Positions 58,282 to 64,000 of a stretch of 64,000 nt of DNA are shown piece by piece. This DNA is from Patescibacteria group bacterium (lineage in GTDB: Bacteria; Patescibacteriota; Minisyncoccia; Phycocordibacterales; BOKC01). The translations under genes were made by a program, and so were the position numbers. The notes under the pieces are model-generated. The model worked only from the letters and a program-made list of their open reading frames with translations, ran no database searches and was not told the DNA's origin. The stretch lies in contig BOKC01000001.1 of the NCBI GenBank assembly GCA_016860785.1, forward strand, positions 62,001 to 126,000, written 5' to 3'. Numbering within the stretch: position 1 is the first letter of the stretch; each line of letters starts with the position of its first letter.

Positions 58282-59913
58282 ATGAAAAATCTAAAAGAGA
58301 ATGATAATTACAAATGGTATCACAAGTCGGTGGTCTATCATATTTATACCAGAAGCTTTAAAGACTCAAACAAAGATGGGGTGGGTGATTTAAGGGGTAT
58401 TATTGATAGATTAGATTATCTTGCCGGTAGTGAAAAATCTTTGGGAATCGGCGCAATCTGGCTTTCGCCTTTTTATAAATCTCCACAAGTTGACTACGGC
58501 TATGATATTTCTGATTACAAAGATATAGATCCAATGTTTGGTGACCTTGAAACTTTTAAAACTCTAGTAAAAGAGTGTCACAAAAAAAACATCCGAATTA
58601 TAATAGATTTTGTAATCAATCACACATCTTCCAAACACAAGTGGTTTAAAGAATCCCGATCTTCGCGGGAAAATTCTAAAAGAGATTGGTATATTTGGCG
58701 CGATCCAAAACCGGACGGCTCTCCGCCCAATAACTGGCGCTCTGTTTTTGGTGGCCCAGCTTGGACTCTTGATGAAAAAACCGGTCAGTATTACTTTCAT
58801 AGTTTTCTGCCGGAACAACCGGATTTAAATTGGCGTTATGAAGAAGTCCAAGAAGAAATGAAGCAGGTGGGAAGATTTTGGCTTGATATGGGGGTAGATG
58901 GTTTTCGGATTGATGCGATTGAGCATTTGATAGAAGACAGCTATCTGCGCGATGACCCAAGAAATCCGGATTATGTGCCACTACGCGATGACCCATATCT
59001 TTTAAATGAACATCTTTTCAGCAAAAGCCAGAAAGATTTGAGTTATTGTATAAATGCTTTATGTGAACTAATCAGCGAATACCCTGACAGATTTATTGTC
59101 AGTGAGGCCTATGTTGATATTCCTAAAATTGTCTCTCTTTATCAGGCCTGCGAGCAAAAGGTTCACGCACCTTTTAATTTTAATTTGATGGGAAAACGTT
59201 GGTCAGCCATAGAATACCGTCAATTTGTTGATGAATTTGAAAAAGCCCTGTCGCCAAACGATTGGCCAAATTATGTTTTTGGAAATCATGACCGTTCGCG
59301 TCTGGTATCCCGCCTCGGAGAGAAGAGGGCTAGGGTCGTGGCGGTTTTGCTTTTGACACTGCGTGGTATGCCTTTTATCTATTACGGTGATGAAATTGGT
59401 ATGGCTGATGTTGAAATTTCTCTAGAAAAAATAAAAGACCCATTTGCTAAAAAATTGGGCGAAACCAGATATAGTCGCGACCCAGAACGGACACCGATGC
59501 AGTGGAGTGGAGAGAAATATGCCGGTTTTTCAGAAGTTGAACCGTGGTTGCCGGTTTCGCCGGACTTTGAGAAAAAAAATGTCGAAGAAGAGCTCAAAGA
59601 TCCAAGTTCAATTTTAAATCTTTACCGCTCTTTGATAGGTTTCAGAAATAAGACGCCGGCTTTGCAATATGGAACTTATAAATCTTTGGATACTCTGTCC
59701 TCGGAAATATTCTCTTATGTTAGAGAATATGAAGGTCAGAAGATTTTGATAATACTAAATTTTTCTGATAAAGAAGTTGAGGAAACTATACCTTTTAAAG
59801 AACTAAAATTTATTTGCTCCACTTATGGGGAAATCTTTAGGGTTGGCGACAATCCTTCTGGTAAGGTGAGTTTGAGACCAAACGAGGGCTGTATTTTTGA
59901 GGTTTTGAACTAA
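58282..59913 (+). CDS. GH13 alpha-glucosidase / trehalose synthase-like enzyme
   Basis: This 543-aa (beta/alpha)8 hydrolase has all four GH13 regions: DFVINHTS (I), GFRIDAIEHL (II, nucleophile Asp), VSEAYVD (III, acid Glu) and FGNHDRSR (IV). DSNKDGVGDLRGIIDRLDYL and the QPDLNWRYEEVQEEM segment fit the oligo-1,6-glucosidase/alpha-glucosidase/trehalose synthase group. It probably degrades or transfers glucose from short alpha-glucans, completing the GlgA-GH57 set. Which linkage is preferred cannot be told. Confidence 0.9.
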   Translation: MKNLKENDNYKWYHKSVVYHIYTRSFKDSNKDGVGDLRGIIDRLDYLAGSEKSLGIGAIWLSPFYKSPQVDYGYDISDYKDIDPMFGDLETFKTLVKECHKKNIRIIIDFVINHTSSKHKWFKESRSSRENSKRDWYIWRDPKPDGSPPNNWRSVFGGPAWTLDEKTGQYYFHSFLPEQPDLNWRYEEVQEEMKQVGRFWLDMGVDGFRIDAIEHLIEDSYLRDDPRNPDYVPLRDDPYLLNEHLFSKSQKDLSYCINALCELISEYPDRFIVSEAYVDIPKIVSLYQACEQKVHAPFNFNLMGKRWSAIEYRQFVDEFEKALSPNDWPNYVFGNHDRSRLVSRLGEKRARVVAVLLLTLRGMPFIYYGDEIGMADVEISLEKIKDPFAKKLGETRYSRDPERTPMQWSGEKYAGFSEVEPWLPVSPDFEKKNVEEELKDPSSILNLYRSLIGFRNKTPALQYGTYKSLDTLSSEIFSYVREYEGQKILIILNFSDKEVEETIPFKELKFICSTYGEIFRVGDNPSGKVSLRPNEGCIFEVLN

Positions 59914-59946
59914 TTTTAAAAAGTTTTTAGACACCACCTTTTTCTA

Positions 59947-60041
59947 TTGACAAAAATCTATTATTTGTTATAATATAGAAAGTTGTAAGTTTGTTCTTTG
60001 TCGTTGAGTTGTTTTATGAAGAGGGTAGTGTGTTGCTACTC
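59947..60041 (+). promoter_or_regulatory. Promoter and 5' hairpin of the 290-aa gene
   Basis: TTGACA (59947-59952), 16-bp spacer, TATAAT (59969-59974). The leader contains GAGGGTAG/GCTACTCTC (about 60020-60041), and GAAAGGAG lies before the ATG. Confidence 0.8.
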
Positions 60042-60091
60042 TCATCACCCCCCGTCCTCTTTCTTGTAGGACATACTGAAAGGAGCGAAAA

Positions 60092-60964
60092 ATGTTGGAG
60101 ATTTTCCGTTTTGACTTGAGAGAGAATCCGAAGACGGGCAAGCCCCAGTGGCAGGCCCGACGGAAAGGCAGGGACGGCACGACGTGTTATATTGTCCCTG
60201 ATGAGAGTCCCAAGTTCCCCTCGTATGAGCAGGATGTTTGGCTCTGCGAGATCGGGGATCCGGTCTTTGTGTCTCCAGACAAGAAGTTCCGAGTCGTTCA
60301 GGTCCGGCTCATCGCGCCGTGGCCGGAGAGAATGAAGCTTCTCTTTGTGCTTGGAGAGCGCGACGAGAAACCCTTCTGGAGCGCGTCCGGGCGTGTCGGA
60401 CCGGTGAATGTCACTTTCGTTGTCCACAAGGACAGCGAGGTGTCGCCTGATGAGACCAGTCCCGTCTGGAACTGTGGGCTGGATACCTTCATCATGGCCC
60501 AGAACCGGTACGGGATCATCGTTCCGGTTTGGCCGGAAGGACCGGTGGAGACCGAGCTCCGGACTCTTAACTTCATTGAAGACAAGAGTCCTGAAGGACG
60601 AGACCAATTCGCCTGTCAATCGGCGAGCGACGGGGTCATCGTCAGGTATGTGGTTGATCGAGGCCACTACCTGCGCGTCAAAAACTCTGGCGAGTCCCGC
60701 TGGAGTTGTGTCTTCCAGCGGGATCTCTACACAAGCCCGAACGGGCTCTTCCGTGTGATCGCGGTCGTTCCGGTGTCTCCTGTGCCTCTCACCGACCGAG
60801 GGAAAAGGCGACAGGAGAGACGTGAAGAGAGGGCGATTCGCACGGCAGCAAGGCTCGAGGTCGAGCGCGAATCGGCTCGGAAGCGCGCTGCCGAACGTCT
60901 GATGGGTGGTGGCACCCGGCGCTCCAACGGCGGTAAGAACAACAAGAAAGCTGCCACTACCTAA
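60092..60964 (+). CDS. Unknown 290-aa GC-rich gene product with basic tail
   Basis: The protein has no signal, membrane helix or motif known to me. Residues 1-230 look like beta strands with repeated aromatic/Val patterns (SPDKKFRVVQVRLIAPWP and SPNGLFRVIAVVPVSP repeat the S-P-x-x-x-FRV theme, suggesting an internal duplication). The last 60 residues are a charged helix ending in Lys/Asn/Gly. Codon use is much GC-richer than the backbone. It is a complete monocistronic unit with consensus promoter, 5' hairpin, Shine-Dalgarno (AAAGGAG) and terminator. Confidence 0.75.
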   Translation: MLEIFRFDLRENPKTGKPQWQARRKGRDGTTCYIVPDESPKFPSYEQDVWLCEIGDPVFVSPDKKFRVVQVRLIAPWPERMKLLFVLGERDEKPFWSASGRVGPVNVTFVVHKDSEVSPDETSPVWNCGLDTFIMAQNRYGIIVPVWPEGPVETELRTLNFIEDKSPEGRDQFACQSASDGVIVRYVVDRGHYLRVKNSGESRWSCVFQRDLYTSPNGLFRVIAVVPVSPVPLTDRGKRRQERREERAIRTAARLEVERESARKRAAERLMGGGTRRSNGGKNNKKAATT

Positions 60965-60983
60965 CAACTCAACACCGCACCTG

Positions 60984-61012
60984 CACCCCCGAGCCGTATG
61001 GGGGTGTTTTTT
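60984..61012 (+). terminator. Intrinsic terminator after the 290-aa gene
   Basis: CACCCCC pairs with GGGGGTG, followed by TTTTTT. Confidence 0.88.
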
Positions 61013-61082
61013 GTTGATAAACAAATATCCGAGAGTAGTAACCGCTCTCGGTTTATTTTTTTATTCTCTGTGGATTTTATTG

Positions 61083-61150
61083 TTGAAAATAAATAAGATA
61101 AGGTATAAAATTCTTTTCCAGGTTAATAGTTCTTTTGGTCGGGTGTCCGA
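61083..61150 (+). promoter_or_regulatory. Promoter and 5' hairpin of the 117-aa gene
   Basis: TTGAAA (61083-61088) and TATAAA (61104-61109) have a 15-bp spacer, shorter than ideal. Downstream GGTCGG-GTGT-CCGACC (about 61138-61153) forms a perfect hairpin. Confidence 0.5.
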
Positions 61151-61188
61151 CCGGCTATTGCCGAAACCCTCAAAGAAAAGGGGTAATC

Positions 61189-61542
61189 GTGGAAATCCCA
61201 ACAGTCGCTGGGGCGAGGGACATGGACAAGATCGTGGAGGGAAAGAAGGTCAAGGTCGTCGGGGTCTGGATCAGAGCCACACCACAGAGTCCCGTGACTC
61301 TGACTGTGACTGACTCCGCCGGGGAGATCAACTTCATCTGGTCTGATGCATATGTTCAGCCCACTACTAACATGCCGGGGTGCTGGGAGATGACGGTCAA
61401 CAGCGAGATGGTGAAACCTGTGGGTTTCTACACCGTTTCTTCGGTTTCTGGGGGGCCGATTCCTGAGCCGGAGCGCCCCAAATACTGGGGCAGAAAAGCC
61501 GTGAAGATTGACCGTGGGCGTAGTTCGGTTCACCACACCTGA
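61189..61542 (+). CDS. Unknown 117-aa GC-rich gene product
   Basis: The preferred start is GTG 61189, preceded by AAGGGG; a frame open to 61135 would run through the 5' hairpin. The product is a small beta-rich protein (KKVKVVGVWIRATPQSPVTLTVTD, INFIWSDAYV) without signal or Cys pairs, with a basic C-terminus. No family is recognised. Like the 290-aa gene before it, it is GC-rich with its own promoter, hairpin and terminator, so the two may share an origin. Confidence 0.6.
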   Translation: MEIPTVAGARDMDKIVEGKKVKVVGVWIRATPQSPVTLTVTDSAGEINFIWSDAYVQPTTNMPGCWEMTVNSEMVKPVGFYTVSSVSGGPIPEPERPKYWGRKAVKIDRGRSSVHHT

Positions 61543-61560
61543 AGGAGGGAGGCACACTGA

Positions 61561-61597
61561 AACCTCGCGCCAGACGATTGGCGTGGGGTTTTTTTTA
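61561..61597 (+). terminator. Intrinsic terminator after the 117-aa gene
   Basis: AACCTCGCGCCA pairs with TGGCGTGGGGTT (G-T pairs), followed by a run of T. Confidence 0.88.
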
Positions 61598-61912
61598 TCT
61601 AATTTTTGAAGCCAATATAAAATCGTTTTTAGTCAAACCACCGACTGAATGAGTAGAGATTGAAATTTTGACTTTATTCCAATTAAAAATCAGAATGTCC
61701 GGGTGATGGCCCTCGTCTTCAGCGATTTTTCCAACTTTATTAACGAATTCCAGCGCTTTTGGAAAATTTTCAAATTCAAATTTTTTTTCTATTTTTTTGC
61801 CATCTCCCGAGAGCCCCCAGCCCGGTATTTCTTTTAGAAAATTATTTATCTCAAGAGAATTTAACAACCCCCTACCGTTCTCGCAAGGAATACATTTTTT
61901 ATTTTTTAACAC
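61595..61912 (-). CDS. Pterin-4a-carbinolamine dehydratase-like protein
   Basis: The 105-aa protein carries the PCD signature EDEGHHPDILIFNWNKVKISISTHSVGGLTKNDFILA, where the His pair and the later His form the active site. PCD dehydrates 4a-hydroxytetrahydrobiopterin. Without an aromatic hydroxylase in view its substrate is unclear. KCIPCENGRGLL at the N-terminus is also usual for bacterial PCD. Confidence 0.93.
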   Translation of the reverse strand: MLKNKKCIPCENGRGLLNSLEINNFLKEIPGWGLSGDGKKIEKKFEFENFPKALEFVNKVGKIAEDEGHHPDILIFNWNKVKISISTHSVGGLTKNDFILASKIR

Positions 61913-61937
61913 GATAAAAATTCTTAACGCTTGTTTA

Positions 61938-62642
61938 TTATTTTACTAAATCTTCTCCACAACATTTCAAACCTTCACGGATAGGGGCCTTTCCGATAAT
62001 TTTTATAATTTCTTCTGGATCATCTATGATAATGTAGAGTTTTGTATCTTCCTTCTCAATCGTTCCGTACTTATTTAACAGAAACTTCTTAATTAATTTA
62101 TCAAACTGTTTCCAGTACTCTTTACCGACCAAAATTACCGGTACTGAATGAATTTTGCCGGTCTGCACCAAGGTCAAAATTTCAAAACACTCGTCGAGGG
62201 TTCCAAATCCGCCCGGGTAAAAAATGTAGGCCTCGGCGGCAAAGGATAGACAAACCTTTCTGGTAAAAAAATAATAAAAATTGACTTCTTCAGTTAAAAA
62301 TTTATTGGTTGCTTGTTCGGTTGGTATATCAATTGTGAGACCTAAAGATGAGCCACCAGCTTCGATCGCACCTCTGTTCGCGGCCTCCATAATACCCGGA
62401 CCGCCGCCGGTCAGAATGGCATAATTAAGCTCCCGAACTATTTTTTGGGCCAATTTTCTCGCATGTTCGTAAAATTTATTTCCTTCTTTAAATTGGGATG
62501 AACCAAAAAAAGTTACGGATAGAGGATGATCTTTTAAGAATTGGAAGCCATTTTCAAATTCTTTTTTGATCATTTCAATCCTCTGTCGGTTAGCGACCTC
62601 AAAATCTTTAGAGTTTAGTTCTTCAAAGTTTGAATTTGTCAT
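61938..62642 (-). CDS. LOG-family protein (cytokinin riboside phosphoribohydrolase-like)
   Basis: The 234-aa Rossmann protein has LTGGGPGIMEAANRGAIEAGG and PGGFGTLDECFEIL; the latter is the PGGxGTxxE motif of LOG/lysine-decarboxylase-like proteins. Known members hydrolyse N6-modified AMP or other nucleotide 5'-monophosphates. The start is a plain ATG with no clear ribosome site. Confidence 0.92.
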   Translation of the reverse strand: MTNSNFEELNSKDFEVANRQRIEMIKKEFENGFQFLKDHPLSVTFFGSSQFKEGNKFYEHARKLAQKIVRELNYAILTGGGPGIMEAANRGAIEAGGSSLGLTIDIPTEQATNKFLTEEVNFYYFFTRKVCLSFAAEAYIFYPGGFGTLDECFEILTLVQTGKIHSVPVILVGKEYWKQFDKLIKKFLLNKYGTIEKEDTKLYIIIDDPEEIIKIIGKAPIREGLKCCGEDLVK

Positions 62643-62730
62643 AATTATGTTGATTATTGTTTTTTGCCAGTTTATTGTATAATAAAAATAGGTTATTTCA
62701 AACCTTTATTACAAGCTCTAACCAAACAAA

Positions 62731-63267
62731 ATGAAAAGCAAATTAAGTACTAATCAGTGGATAGCGGTTGTAGTCTCTATCTTAGCCGTTGTTTTCATCT
62801 TTTTTATTAGCGCGCAAAATTCCAATAGAGTAATTCCGACTGGCGCTTCGGAGTCAAGTTCCGAACGATTGCCGATAATCGGCGGTCTTGAGCAAAAAAA
62901 TATATTTCAGAATATTATGACGCAAAATACTCCTGAAGATTCAACAGGTCTTATGATTGAAGATTTAGTGGTCGGAGAAGGCAAGACCGCTGAAGTCGGC
63001 AATAAAGTTCTTGTGCATTACGATGGTTACTTAACAGACGAAACTCTATTTGATAGCAGTTATAGAAGAGGTGCGCCGTTTGAGTTTGTCTTAGGCGCAG
63101 GCGAAGTTATTTCCGGTTGGGATAATGGAGTAGTGGGTATGAAAGAAGGAGGGTTAAGAATTCTTGTAATTCCACCTGCTCTAGCTTACGGAGAAAGAGA
63201 GGTTGGCCCGATTCCGCCAAATTCAACTCTTGTCTTTACAGTGGAACTTATTGAAGTCTTGGAATAA
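62731..63267 (+). CDS. Membrane-anchored FKBP-type peptidyl-prolyl isomerase
   Basis: The 178-aa protein has an N-terminal membrane helix (about residues 10-29), a linker, and a complete FKBP domain: VLVHYDGYLTDETLFDSSYRRGAPFEFVLGAGEVISGWDNGVVGMKEGG and IPPALAYGEREVGPIPPNSTLVFTVELIEV. It catalyses cis-trans isomerisation of prolyl bonds, here outside the cytoplasmic membrane, and probably helps fold secreted proteins. Confidence 0.95.
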   Translation: MKSKLSTNQWIAVVVSILAVVFIFFISAQNSNRVIPTGASESSSERLPIIGGLEQKNIFQNIMTQNTPEDSTGLMIEDLVVGEGKTAEVGNKVLVHYDGYLTDETLFDSSYRRGAPFEFVLGAGEVISGWDNGVVGMKEGGLRILVIPPALAYGEREVGPIPPNSTLVFTVELIEVLE

Positions 63268-63297
63268 AAGTTCTCTGGCGAATCTTTTTTGGTGTAG

Positions 63298-64000
63298 ATG
63301 TTTAAAATTGAAAAGAAAATTAGCGGCGCACTTGGGCGAGCCGGTGTTTTAACTACTCCTCACGGAGATATTTTAACTCCGGCTTTTGCCACTGTCGGCA
63401 CAAAAGCCACGGTCAAAGCTCTTACCCCGGAAGAAGTTCAAAATACTAACAGTCAGGTTGTTTTAGCCAACACCTATCATCTTTATCTTCAGCCCGGAGA
63501 ACAGATAATCAAAAAATCAGGCGGACTCCACAAATTTATGAATTGGCAAGGGCCGATAATAACTGATTCAGGTGGGTTTCAGGTTTTTTCTCTAGGTGCG
63601 GCTTTTGACCGGAATGTTTCAAAAATCTCAAAAACTCCAGTTGATACAAAAACAGATTTCAGCCAGAAGAAAAATGGTCTTGCTAAAATAGATGAAGACG
63701 GAGTAAACTTCAAAAACCCTTTAGATGGCTCATCTCATCGTTTTACACCTGAAAAATCAATTGAAATTCAAAGATGTCTTGGTGCTGATATCATTTTTTC
63801 TTTCGACGAATGTACTTCACCTCTAGCGCCACTTGAATATCAAAGGGAGGCAATGGAGAGGACTCATCGTTGGGCGGAAAGAGGGTTATCCTATTTTAAA
63901 AATAAGGGAGAGGGGAAAATTAAAAGAATTACCCGCAAGATTTTGAAAGTTCCGGAAGAACAGGAGATAAATCCTGGGCAACAACTCTTTGGAATTGTTC
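63298..64000 (+). CDS. tgt: Queuine/preQ1 tRNA-guanine transglycosylase (partial)
   Basis: The frame runs off the window end after 234 codons. TPAFATVGTKATVKALTPEEV, NTYHLYLQPGEQII and ITDSGGFQVFSLG, which carries the catalytic Asp, are typical of Tgt. It exchanges guanine 34 in GUN anticodons for preQ1. Between FSLG and the VNFKNPLDGSSH strand there is an insertion of about 20 residues compared with usual Tgt proteins. The expected second catalytic Asp region lies beyond the window. Confidence 0.93.
   Translation, partial: MFKIEKKISGALGRAGVLTTPHGDILTPAFATVGTKATVKALTPEEVQNTNSQVVLANTYHLYLQPGEQIIKKSGGLHKFMNWQGPIITDSGGFQVFSLGAAFDRNVSKISKTPVDTKTDFSQKKNGLAKIDEDGVNFKNPLDGSSHRFTPEKSIEIQRCLGADIIFSFDECTSPLAPLEYQREAMERTHRWAERGLSYFKNKGEGKIKRITRKILKVPEEQEINPGQQLFGIV

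Noticed and set aside
1-64000. CRISPR arrays, rRNA genes or prophage structural genes
   Set aside because: I saw no regularly spaced repeats, no rRNA segments and no capsid, terminase or tail genes. The S74-domain protein carries a signal sequence and sits with other secreted proteins.

Overview
The window looks like a chromosomal segment of a small-genome bacterium of the Candidate Phyla Radiation (Patescibacteria, most likely a Parcubacteria lineage). The reasons are an AT-rich backbone with short intergenic gaps, a reduced DnaX without its zinc module, secreted S74-chaperone and glycine/WxG-repeat proteins, an RRM protein, and few other biosynthetic genes. This placement is inference from gene content. 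UGA is a normal stop codon here (murF, csrA), so the code is the standard bacterial one.

Region by region: 1-10.5 kb holds wall and division genes (mreD end, mrdA, greA, lysS, mraZ-rsmH-ftsL-ftsI-murF, an SGNH-like secreted protein). 10.5-19.0 kb is a GC-richer island. A five-gene minus-strand operon (XRE regulator, AAA ATPase, EcoRI-type adenine methyltransferase, DUF262-HNH, OLD-TOPRIM nuclease) lies between imperfect inverted repeats. Next to it is a large serine recombinase with its own 59-bp perfect inverted repeats, abutting the 3' end of tRNA-Glu. 19-38 kb is mostly backbone (yqeY, rmuC, rplU, dprA, serS, ftsQ, dus, dnaX, surface proteins, RRM protein, NDH-2, YceI, ABC exporter). It is interrupted at 25.3-26.7 kb by two GC-rich transcription units (csrA plus very short ORFs).

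37-50 kb is an accessory zone. It has a glycosyltransferase, a GRDP-like protein, a nucleotide/alarmone group (deaminase, RelA-like synthetase, Nudix, Gmk), a compact ATP-grasp plus 56-residue peptide operon that looks like a graspetide (RiPP) locus, two near-identical copies of a 33-aa mini-gene, and a metabolite-type run (Leu dehydrogenase, PaaK/LuxE-like ligase, E1-like ThiF protein, nitroreductase, orphan histidine kinase). 51-60 kb carries PepA, a coiled-coil protein and an alpha-glucan set (GlgA, two GH57, one GH13). 60-64 kb has two unknown GC-rich monocistronic genes, PCD, LOG, FKBP and a partial tgt.

A recurring design is visible. Several GC-richer genes (37.1, 39.2, 41.8, 43.3, 60.1 and 61.2 kb) each have a near-consensus promoter, a hairpin at or near the mRNA 5' end, a clear Shine-Dalgarno and usually an intrinsic terminator, unlike the tightly packed backbone genes. 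The two most promising candidate systems are the methyltransferase/AAA/DUF262-HNH/OLD operon, whose last protein ends in an SSB-like DEIPF tail, and the ATP-grasp/56-aa peptide operon.
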